Assembly (NCBI GenBank): GCA_028456385.1
Contig: JALNQF010000210.1
Coordinates: forward strand, 1-64,000
Source: Ophiosphaerella korrae
Taxonomy: Eukaryota; Ascomycota; Dothideomycetes; Pleosporales; Phaeosphaeriaceae
Length of the DNA: 64,000 bases
Direction: 5' to 3'
Under the pieces are notes generated by a model. That model had not been told where the DNA came from, searched no databases, and saw nothing but the letters and a program-made list of their open reading frames with translations. Each line of letters opens with the position of its first letter. Position 1 is the first letter of the stretch. This document shows positions 34,990 through 44,722 of this stretch, one piece after another. A program made the position numbers and the translations under genes.

Positions 34990-35265
34990 CCTTTTCGTAG
35001 GGCATTGTCGTCGGTGATGAGTCTGTATAGTGCAGCACGTATCTATCCAGAAGTACTCCAGGCCATCCGCTGCAGTCTGGTCGCAACAGAAGCAAATCTT
35101 TTTGTAGCCAGCCTTGTCCTTGCCAGTGCCGGCCACCAGCTCATTGTATGTGACCTCCTGTTCTTCAGTCCAGGTGTGCGATAGGATGGCGTACGGAGGA
35201 GGGCTGTCATCATTGAAAGATGTCAGTTGGAAGTCGCCGCCTGCTAAGCACTTTAAGAGGCGTAT
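34990..35265 (-). pseudogene. Truncated HET-domain relic with lost start codon
   Basis: An open frame carries the start of a HET domain: RLLKCLAGGDFQLTSF, PPPYAILSHTWTEEQEVTYN and GYKKICFCCDQTAADGLEYF, then WIDTCC. It then diverges into unrelated residues and stops, so only about 85 residues of the domain remain. The position of the expected initiator is ATA (35265-35263) instead of ATG, a G-to-A change. The sequence is clearly related to the N-terminus of the pseudogene ending at 28577 (both have SHTWxEEQEV/EGQEV). The larger open frame reaching 35502 adds upstream residues without recognisable content. Confidence 0.65.
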
Positions 35266-36831
35266 CGTGACGCTGCATAAAGAAAATGCTGGTCGAGTTC
35301 GATCGTGACGCAAGCGTGAGAGGCAAGAAGCGCAGAACAGCAGTGCATGTTTCTTGATCTTACATTCTGTGCATTCACAGAACACATCAAGCAGGCTGCA
35401 ATCTGGCAACCGATGGGCTGTATGGTCAGCGGGGCTCAGCGTCGAAGTGTAAGCTTCCTCCTGGCCTTTCCGCTTCGTTCGAAATGTCACGTGGGCTGGC
35501 AAGCACCGTCAGGAGTTGACCACAAGAGCAAAAGCAGGCGCAAAACCCAACGCTACAAAGGCAAGCGCGTGTTAGAGTCCACGAATCATGCTCAAAATAA
35601 ACCCCGAACCCAGCGGCCCGACCTGAGTCACATGAAAATATCAGACTATGACATCAGCAAGATTAGAATACAGCTAACCTGCTTTTGATTTTTTCGTACT
35701 GCCAAGAAGAAGGACTCTCGCTTGTTGGTCCTGCTTGATGAGACAGTAAGTTACCACCGGAGGGCAATGAGCCGAAGTAATTGTATACTGTACTCGGGAT
35801 ACAATCTTCATGTATTAATCTATAGCTTGGCAGATTTTAGCTAAGATGCATGCACTTTGTAGTAAATCCGAGGCTATCCGACATCACGGTGCCGAGCAAG
35901 CTCGTAATGGTATTGTAGACCGAGTCGAAGTTTCCTATAGAAATATGTGAAGTACAGAAAAAGCAGAGGATCCAATATAGCTGCTCTGAGATTATTTCTG
36001 CCTCTTAGTGGTTGTGGAGTTTGTTGTGATGAACAGCACTGGTGGGTAGCAGATGCAGGCCGTACCAGCAGAGTCTGGTTGGTTGGTAATGCCTGTATAT
36101 AGTCTTCAAATATCTTCGATGAACATACATTTCCTGGCTCCTATGATGAAAGTGACAGTTCTTGTTAAGGGAAATGCAGGGGAGATGTAACTGTTGTGAT
36201 GTACAAAGAGGTTGAGTTGGGAAAATATGTTTGCGTCAGGGTGGATTGTATAGATCTTTTGACGGTGGAATGGGCATTGCTGGGGTTTACTCTCGTTGCT
36301 ACAGTTATAATCGCATTTGGCGGAGGAAAATTTCGAGGGTGCAGGGGCGATTGGGGATGATTGGTGCTTGGTAGATAGGTACCGTGGAGCTGGAATATTG
36401 AAACTTTTTTAATGCCTTGGTAAGATTTGCTGTAGAGAGAGGCCTGCTGTAGGTGAGGGGGTTTGAGGTATGAGAGAGTCGTAGAGAGATGGAGAGAATA
36501 GGCGACTTGGGCACGGGTGAGGAGCTGGGCGAGATGGGCGAGATGAGCGGAGTCGAAATTATGGCGCGGGCTATTCGGTCCCCATGTTGGCTATCCGATT
36601 CTCTATCTAGCTTGGCTATTATCGTATACATATGGTAATGGACAGTAACTAAATACCGACAACTCATCGCAAAATCGATAAGCACACTGCGAATAATTCA
36701 AACCAACAACAAATAAATCCTTCGTCAAACCCATACGCCCAACGGCACCACTACCCACCCAAATCCTCCTAAAAAAAATCTCGACGTAAGAAAAGACACA
36801 AGAAAAGAAAAGAAAATCTACAAACCCCTAC
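35266..36831. other. Intergenic stretch without supported genes
   Basis: About 1.6 kb. A 126-codon minus-strand open frame at 36305-36685 is Ser/Pro/Ile-rich with no recognised motif. It is not convincing as a gene. It may be 3' flank of the small secreted protein gene or a chance frame. Confidence 0.35.
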
Positions 36832-37449
36832 CTAACTCCCATTCCTCCTCCTGGTCTCAAACGACATCTTCCACCCCTCAACCTCCACTACCTCTGTGCC
36901 CCCCATAACAGCCGTCTTCTCCTCCCCACTTGTCCCCTCACGTCCAGTCCCATAAAGCACACAATAACTCTTGCCTAGCCCTAGCCTCTCCCCCCACCCG
37001 CCTCCCTCTCTCCCCTCCGCCACCTCCTTGAACTTCTTCTTACACAGCGCCTCATCAATCGGCTGCACCCCCGCATTGCCGGCAACAGATACCTTGTAGA
37101 TCCACTTGATCACCTCCTTGTTGTTCGATTTCAGGTCGAATGTTGCGACGATTGGGCGCGAGGGTGTGATGGATATTTTTTGTGACGCGGGCACGTACGT
37201 TTCGCAGAATTGCATGTAGCCCGTTGTGTATTGGGCTTCGGAGGGGAGGGCGTCTGTTTGGCAGAGGCCTTCGGTGGTGCGGCCTGAGCCGAGGAGGCGG
37301 CGGGTGAGGAGGTTGTCTGGGAGCGGCGCAGTGAAGCCCTTGCCTGCGGCCCGAGGCGCCAATTCTAGGGTTATGGAGGTGAATTTCTGCGCGGGCATCG
37401 CGTATCCCAATGTAGCCAGTGCCACGGCAACGAAAGCGTAGCTCTTCAT
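36832..37449 (-). CDS. Small secreted protein, unknown function
   Basis: This is a single exon of 205 residues. The N-terminus MKSYAFVAVALATLGYA is a clear signal peptide, with likely cleavage before MPAQK. The mature part contains an RRLLGSGR segment and only four cysteines, at about positions 63, 82, 136 and 162, compatible with two disulphides. The tail is Gly/Glu-rich and basic, ending FETRRRNGS. No domain was recognised. Size, secretion and location in a gene-poor island fit an effector candidate, but this is inference only. The start is chosen because the signal peptide begins at this Met. Confidence 0.65.
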   Translation of the reverse strand: MKSYAFVAVALATLGYAMPAQKFTSITLELAPRAAGKGFTAPLPDNLLTRRLLGSGRTTEGLCQTDALPSEAQYTTGYMQFCETYVPASQKISITPSRPIVATFDLKSNNKEVIKWIYKVSVAGNAGVQPIDEALCKKKFKEVAEGREGGGWGERLGLGKSYCVLYGTGREGTSGEEKTAVMGGTEVVEVEGWKMSFETRRRNGS

Positions 37450-39016
37450 GATGTATATGATTCGAAAATTTGCGTCCAGAAAATAGTTCTAATAACGTAG
37501 TGTAGTAATTCTCGTGGTGGAGAGAGAAAAGAGCAATGAATAGGAAGCGAAATTGAGTCGAGATAAGTGGATCGGGGTGAGGATAAAGGGGGGTGGTGAA
37601 TGAAAAAGGCCTTTTGTTGTAGAGAATGCGCTTTGTTCGTGTTTGCCCAACTCCTTTCATTCATCCACGCCTATAATACTCACGCTATCCATTCTGAATG
37701 CTTCCCGTGTAAAATCTATACACACGCACCATTTCCCACTACTTTCGGTCAATCCCGTGGTTCACATCAGTAACTGAGTGACCCCTCAAATTTGACAAGA
37801 GTCTTATAGGTCTTAGAGTATCTTATAGAATCTTCAAGATCTTACGTCGTAAGATCTAGTAAGGTTTTCTGAGACTGTATGAGGTTCGTGAATTGCTGGA
37901 GTTCTGCTGGAACTTCAATGACTGCGTGAGATCGTAACATCTTCTTAGTAAAACTGCGTGTATTACGCGAACACGTGCATCACGCGCACAGACATGTTAT
38001 CTCTCTGTCCGCCCGTCAACCAGCTCACCTCTTGCAGGTTCACCGCCTCACAACCCTGTGGCCAGAGCGGGTCGGCCGTCCTCCCTGCTAACTGTGGCAA
38101 ATGCCACCTTTGTCGACTCTGCTACGCCGACAGATCCGCACTGGGCTACTTCTTCTGTAAGTACCATTGTCTTTATAGAGCAGAAGAGCAAAGCTGAAGC
38201 GTTCTGGATGTTATAAACAGAACAATTGATACCATGGCCAATACTAGAATATTTTCTTAGTTACAGACTAAATTTCTAAGAAGACCTAAAAACAATAACA
38301 TATCAAACATAACTTTGCAGACTTGCGAGAAAAAGCGTAAAAGCGTCTACAAATGGATGCGTCTCGGCACAGAGGGTGAATCGTCACAAAGGGAGGGACG
38401 TTAGTTGACATCGTCCATGTACACCAAATGCGTCTGTCTACTGCCAGCTAGCTTCATAGGTAGATGAAGTTAACTAAACTTGACCCATAGCAGGAAAACA
38501 CTTAGACTATATACCCGTGGATATCCGATAATAATTGATAGAACCATTACGAGGTAAGACACCTGCTCGTCGGTCGAGAAAAAGTGCCATTGGCTCACTT
38601 GATAAAACTAGTCACTACTCAACATATAGAGGAAGCTTGAAAGCGTGAAATGATCAACTAAACTTAGCCTTTGGGAATCAACAGCCATCCTTTTCAAGCT
38701 CAATATCAAAAGAGACCTTACCTAAGGGAGTAAACAAGTACAAGAGTACTATGGACCCGCTTCACCGGGAAAACATACTCGCATCCTGTGTAATTTGTTG
38801 AAGTGAGGAATCCGGCTTCTGGTATCAATTCCATTAGCAATGGTATGGGGCTGAACGGCTACTAGAACATGATCGGAGCAGTAGAGTTAGATGATACCAC
38901 AGGAGAGGGTCGTGCTTTGTCCGGTTTAGAGTGCCAGTATGATTTATCAAGAACCCAGAAACTTCTAACAACTGGTAATAGTCTCAGGGTGTGTCGGCAT
39001 ATGAGTCATCTCTTTT
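37450..39016. other. Gene-poor stretch
   Basis: About 1.57 kb. Near 37790-37870 there are repeated TCTTATAG/TCTTACG motifs. A 79-codon Cys-rich open frame at 37958-38197 (nine Cys) has no signal peptide and no supporting features. No RNA gene was recognised. Confidence 0.35.
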
Positions 39017-40369
39017 TCACACCTGAAGCCCCCCGCATTCCTGTAGGAACTTTTCAATCTTCTTGCCCATCCTCACGCCCTCCTCAATGAATTTGTACCA
39101 GTATTCGGTAGTGTCTTCAGTCTTTTCAGAGGCTACATTTTCATGTTAGCGTAAAAGTAGCCTACGAAAGGGCGGGAGAAGGAAGATAGGTAACATACAT
39201 CCGTCACTAATATACTTAAGCAAAGCGAATTCCCATCTTGATCTCTCTTGGCACGGAGTCAAAATTGGATTCATCCAGTTTGTCGAGCCCACCTTGGTAT
39301 CCGGGTTTAGGTATACAATCGCTCCAAGCATAGACCTTCTCGAACTAAACTCGGCGATAACGGTCTGGACGTCCATACAACAGTCCAGTTTCAGCCAGTC
39401 CTTGACTGCTCGTTTAGGTGGGTAAAAGTACGCGCTGGAGCACACGCAGAATACCAGCCACAAAGATATAATTATTGCATTCCAATCCTGGAAAGCGCAC
39501 GATCCTATGGCGAGCGCCCATTGAGCTGCTATTAGTGCTTGCAATATAATGCCGGAGTATCTCGGTGCCGGCCGGCCAGCGCGATTTAGTGGCTTATTTA
39601 AGAGAGAGTTTAGCGTTGGGCTCCCGCCGTAAAATAGCCACCAGTCTGATCCGTTCAAGCTGTTTGTTGCGATAACAGCGCGCTTATAAATTGATATGCG
39701 GTCATCTAGTAATTTGATTGGGCACCCACCGTGCGTGATTCCGATGGTCAGACCGCTTAAGGGTAACAAAATCAGATATGCCACTGCAATATACAGCTTA
39801 AATATCAGACTAACTGCTACTGCTCCCGCCCAGAGAACCCATCCCGTTAGAGATAAGATTCTGTAACAAAGCGGTTTCCAGCCCCTTTTTAGTACAGCAT
39901 AATGCCAAAAAGGCTGCTTAGCTAGGTTATCAAATTGCCGTGCAGTATCCTCATTCGGTGACACAAGGACGATCTCAAGCTTCTGCTTTCTTATGTGTTC
40001 CCGTTGCATGTTGGGACTGTCGTTGATGATTTTCGCGGTGGATTTCATCGCTCCCAGCCAAAGCCGTGTCGTCGTTGGCGTACTGCTGGGGTATAGGTCG
40101 CCGAAGCGACCATCTATGCAGTAGAGTGGAGCACTGCGGTCATAGCTGTCAAGGCAGCAGACGTCCACGATGTCTTTTGTTTGGAGGAGCAAGCGGGCGC
40201 CCGTCGGCGTGATTGGCCAGTTCCACAATGGGACCCGTCCGGCGAGGTTGAATACGTGGAGTTTCGTGGGAATGTCGATGAACTCGATCAGTGCGGTAAG
40301 CGGTAGGATACCTGCAAGCTGCCGGATTATAACCGGCAGTGATGGCAGGCTGAGCACAGAATAAGTCAT
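39017..40369 (-). CDS. Multi-pass membrane protein, unknown function
   Basis: Two exons, 40369-39199 and 39132-39017, give 428 residues. The 66-nt intron (GTATGT donor, AATGTAG acceptor, phase 1) joins ISDG to SSEKTEDTTEYWYKF. The second exon ends with the helical tail RMGKKIEKFLQECGGLQV. The protein has at least three or four hydrophobic segments: around residues 175-215 (LTGWVLWAGAVAVSLIFKLY, then VAYLILLPLSGLTIG) and about 285-325 (GIILQALIAAQWALAIGSCA, then IIISLWLVFCVCSSAYFY). The N-terminal 150 residues look soluble. A Trp/Gly-rich loop (GSDWWLFYGG) lies between the membrane pairs. It resembles lineage-expanded fungal membrane proteins of unknown function. I cannot name a family. Confidence 0.65.
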
Positions 40370-41752
40370 TTTACAAACAGCTGATTAAAGTCAAATTGAC
40401 TGGACTCGGGTAGTATTTATAACTATGTATTGTTGACAGCATCATACGGAGCCCTATAGCCGGTGTAAGGCATTTTCTGCACTGCTCTGGCTGCTAGGCG
40501 AAAAGTACAATAGAAAATAGCAGCCTTATTGCCTTTACTACCCCCATGTATCAATATGGCTCCAATTGTCTCTAAATTTGTTTGGCCGCAGTGTATATAG
40601 AAGCTAGGTTACCGTAATTCGCGTGCATAACCCCCTCATTTGTCACTTGACTTGGTGTGGACTACACTGCAATTTGCTAACCCGTTCTCATCTTTGTCTG
40701 TGCTGGAGTATGGTGAAAGTAGATAGGTCAGTGCTACTAAATTCTTAAATATTCCATAAAATTGGCTTTTAACCGGGTCATTCACGAATAACCGGTCAAA
40801 ACTCAAATCGTCTCAATTTGGCGGAGGTTTATTACTAGTCTGCTACAGCTCGCAATATCAGAGCCCACAAAATAATAGGACTGAGGGACCCTCGCTTGCT
40901 GCATATTACAAGGCGTTTCCCCATATAGTCCTAACCGAAAATATTTCCGGTGAGGATTACGGATTGTAGTCCTGTAAAGTGTCTATGACATCCAAAGAGT
41001 TGCTGCAGTAGCTTGTTCCCATACGGGAAGAAATATGCCCCCCGGTCCTTTATGCCGGTGGCCATGGTACCAGTAGGGTAAATTATCCTCTGTGGTACTG
41101 CATAATGGTTTGCTACTAGTAAGCGAACAGGTAATAGGATAGAAACGTGATGAGGTGAGACAAATTGTGCATAGTCAGTACGTCACGCGCGATAAATTAT
41201 CTGTACCTTTAACTCAAGTCATTTGCTCATCGCGCAATGAAATATACGTATGTGTGGCGTTGTGATAGAGGTAGTGAAAATGGGTGCTGTGTGAATGTAT
41301 CTTAGTGTCAGTGCATTTTAGTTTCGTGCGTGCCACCACCAAGAAAAGCGGGGCTATTTTTGCACCATGACTAATCATAAAGATCCACCATTTTGTGGCA
41401 CAGATGATGATAAATCAAGGTAAGCTTTTCCGCCTTCAGACGGTAAACGACTTCTATGATGGCGCGGTGAGCAGGCCCGCCGGCGAGGGGCCTGCTCGTA
41501 AGTGGGCCTGCCGGTGAGCGAGCCCCTGCTGGTGAGTGAGCCCCTGCCGGTGAGCGAGCCCCTGCTAGTGAGTGAGCCCCCGCCGGTGAGTGAGCCCCCG
41601 CCGGTGAGTGAGGTCCGCAGATGAGTGAGCCCGCCACTGAGCCTGCTAGAATCGATATCTTTTTAATGCCTTTGGGTTTCCAAATTCCTATTCCACTATT
41701 CTATACACTCATCGGTGTGCGGAACTTCGGCAGTTCTGATTTGGCGCTAAAA
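40370..41752. other. Intergenic stretch with 18-bp minisatellite at its right end
   Basis: About 1.4 kb between divergent genes. No coding evidence was seen up to 41483. The tandem repeat is listed separately. The frame from ATG 41621 is open through to the dynamin start at 41753, so an N-terminally extended dynamin is possible. Confidence 0.4.
41484..41615. repeat. 18-bp minisatellite, about seven imperfect copies
   Basis: The unit is close to GAGCCCCTGCCGGTGAGT, repeated head to tail with C/T and G/A variants. It lies immediately before the upstream in-frame ATG (41621) of the dynamin-like gene. On the minus strand it reads as an Ala/Gly/Ser/Pro repeat, which I regard as chance. Confidence 0.75.
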
Positions 41753-43908
41753 ATGGATTCCGGTCTCGAAGATGACAAGCGGTTGCGCAAGATTGACAAA
41801 TTGATAGAGATGGGCGTAGGGAGATTTATACCTCTTCCACAGGTAAAGTGACTCTTTAATCCCTTATCGACTGAACTAAGGGAACACTTGTAGATTGTCG
41901 TTGTCGGAGATCAATCCAGTGGCAAATCTTCTGTACTTGAAGCTCTTACTAGACTCAACTTTCCACGAGGTAGTCGCTTGTGCACCCGTTTTGCAACACA
42001 GATTGTTTTTAGGAGAGCAGATGAGGATAAAGAAAACATTTCTATCTCTATAATCCCAAATGGCCCGTGTACGCCTGAGGAGAGGAGGAGGCTCCAAAAA
42101 TTCCGGAAGGAACTTGCGGGAAAAGGACAACTGAAGACCCAGTTCTCTAGTATAATGAAAAGTGTAAGTTATTTAGGATTTAATAGACATTTATTGAGAT
42201 ATTGAGACCATATTAGGCGCATGATTTTATGAGGATACCGCCACTCGACCAGCCAGTACCGAGCGGCCAGTCATCATTCTCTAGGCATATCCTCAGAGTT
42301 GAGGTAATGGGACCCAATGAGAACCACTTTAGCGTCATTGACGTGCCCGGAATTTTCAGGGCTACTACAGAGAGTCTCACAAAAGAGGAAGATATGTCGC
42401 TGGTGAGAGAGATTGTTCAGCGTTATATTGGGAATGAAAGAACCATCATACTTGCAGTCATGCCTGCGAATGTTGATATTGCGACTCAAGAGATAGTTAC
42501 CATGACAAGCAAGGTTGATCCAGGCGGACTACGCACACTTGGAGTTCTCACAAAGCTAGATCTCGTTGATAGAGGGGATATTCATGCTGTGCTAGACCTT
42601 CTTAAGAGGAAGAATATAGCGAACCTACGCTACTTCGCCTTAAAAAATCCAGGAGGAGATGGAAGGGAGGATCCAAATATGAACTCAGACCAAAGGCGAC
42701 TAGATGAAGAAGAGTTCTTCCAAAAGAGCCCGTTTGACAATATTTCAAAACAAGTGGTTGGGATAATAGCTCTCCGAAAACGCTTACGCGAAGTTCTGAA
42801 CACAATTACTGAAAGAGAGTTTCCTCATATCAAAACCGACATATCAGAAGAGCTTCGAAAAGCTGAAGATGAATTACAATTTCTCGGTCCCGACCGCGAC
42901 ACTTACGATAAACAAAAAAAGTATCTCCTCGGAAAGGCACAAACTTTCCAAGAAATATCTCATTGCGCTCTGGACGCTCGATATGGGAAATACGACATCT
43001 TCGATGACGCAAATATGCGGCTTGCTACAAGCATAGTTTCTTTGGGCGACGAATTCAAAGACTCTATGTTGAAAAATGGGTGTACTGTAAACTTCGATAG
43101 TGGAAACCCCCTCATGAAAAGTTATAAGGGTGAAATGAGAAAAATCGACACAGATGGCATAGCTGACTATCCAGAACTGGTTAGATTATTCAATAACACC
43201 CAAGTACTCGCTCCCCCACGTACTAACAATATTCTGGCTTGGATTGAGCGTGCTTACGAAACCTCGAGGGGATTTGAGCTATATAACTACAATATGGATA
43301 TTTTACCACGACTGTTCAGGGAGCAGACAGTTAATTGGGAACATTTAGCTACCAATTATATCCAGAAGGTGATTTTCTATATTCATCGGTTTGCAGATAG
43401 GCTCTTATCAAGGATATGTCCGGAAGAACGAATCAAAGAATGCCTTTGGCGCATTTTAGTCCCTGGATTGTTAGAGGGATATGAGAAAGCAACTCGACAG
43501 GTAGAATTCATACTCTACACCGAGCGAAATGGCAACCTGGTCACCAGACATAATACAATGTCTGAGTATATAACCCAAGCGAAAATCGAAAACCTGAAGG
43601 CCGCGAGCGAAAAGGAGCCAGCAAATAGAGAAGCGACTATAAAGCAAATTCACGATACTCTTAAGGCATACTATACAGTATCTCTGGAACGGTTTGTCGA
43701 CAATATCTGCTTGCAAGTAACGGATTACTACCTTGTCTCCGGTCCAGAGACACCACTCGGGGTTTTCTCTACCAATTTTGTTCAATCTTTAGCTCCCGGA
43801 AAACTGAAGGAAATCTGTGCAGAAGATTATAATACAATCGAACGACGAATGGAACTTCGTAGCGGGATAGACACTCTAAAAGAGGGTCTTGTATATATTG
43901 ACAGATAG
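41753..43908 (+). CDS. Dynamin-superfamily GTPase (fungal Mx/Vps1-like)
   Basis: Three exons, 41753-41842, 41894-42163 and 42217-43908, give 683 residues; introns are 51 and 53 nt. I start at the Met of MDSGLEDDKRLRKIDKL, where the usual family start lies. An upstream ATG at 41621 would add 44 residues. The GTPase domain shows G1 GDQSSGKSS, G2 in RLCTRFATQ, G3 DVPG and G4 TKLD. The dynamin stalk/middle region follows, and the C-terminal portion (TIKQIHDTLKAYYTVSLERF to the end) resembles a GTPase effector domain. No PH domain or Pro-rich tail is visible, so it resembles the Mx-like soluble dynamins expanded in fungi. Dynamins remodel membranes. The specific role here is unknown. Confidence 0.85.
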
Positions 43909-44722
43909 ATATTTTTTCGACTTGCAGGGATTAATAAATCCATATTTTCAAGACTTTGTTTTGATGATGTCCTCGATGGATGAACAAAGACCCTTCGCCT
44001 TCACACTTTAACCCTTATCAGGGTATTCAAAAACATTACTGTAAGTTATTACTGTGATGATGGACTTGATTCTAATATGACACTATACCTGTTTATTATT
44101 GCGAATCCACGATTGCCCTAAGAAGACCTGCCACTGTTCGTTTCAAATGCATTCCGTTTTTTTCTTAGATTCCTTAAAGCCTACAATCACGAATGACTCT
44201 ATATACGCTTTAGCCGAAGCCTCAGTTATCAGAATCGTCTAGCAAGCCTCCAAGTGCATCAAAGGTTTTAGGGCTCATTAAATAGTTGATAAGACTAGTC
44301 TCTGAAAGCTGTACTCCGCGGCCCCCTGCAGTTCTATAGATTATAACTAATGAATACAGCTGGCAGCCATGTAAAGAATTTACACTAGCAAATTTCGCTC
44401 TATCGAGCGGTAATAACACGTGCGAATGCGAACACACTGCCACGTTTGGTAGAGTATCTTCACATGGCTAATAACTCTATACAGTTGGTGAGGGAAGCTA
44501 ATCTATGATTCTAAGAATATGGTACAATACAAGTATTGCAGTTTAAGATGGATATTTGGATTGAATAATCAAGCGCTATTTAGAGGAGGTTTAAAGTACA
44601 GTTATTGCGTTCCAGACAGCATTAAACAATAGCTACTATAATGGCGATACTATCAAATAGAATAAAACACATATTATAACAATTGTTTTTCAACTTTCTA
44701 AGACTATGCTAAAGATAGCCTC
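43909..44722. other. Intergenic region with convergent 3' ends
   Basis: This 814-base AT-rich gap lies between the dynamin-like gene (+) and the WD40 gene (-). No coding or RNA evidence was recognised. Confidence 0.4.

Noticed and set aside
36305..36685. 126-codon minus-strand frame
   Set aside because: Ser/Pro/Ile-rich without motif, in sequence that otherwise looks non-coding. Not enough to call a gene.
37958..38197. 79-codon Cys-rich plus-strand frame
   Set aside because: It looked effector-like by Cys count, but there is no signal peptide, no repeat spacing of Cys and no splice support.
41371..41637. 88-codon minus-strand frame with AGAHSP repeats
   Set aside because: It is produced by the 18-bp minisatellite, with no start context or conserved features.
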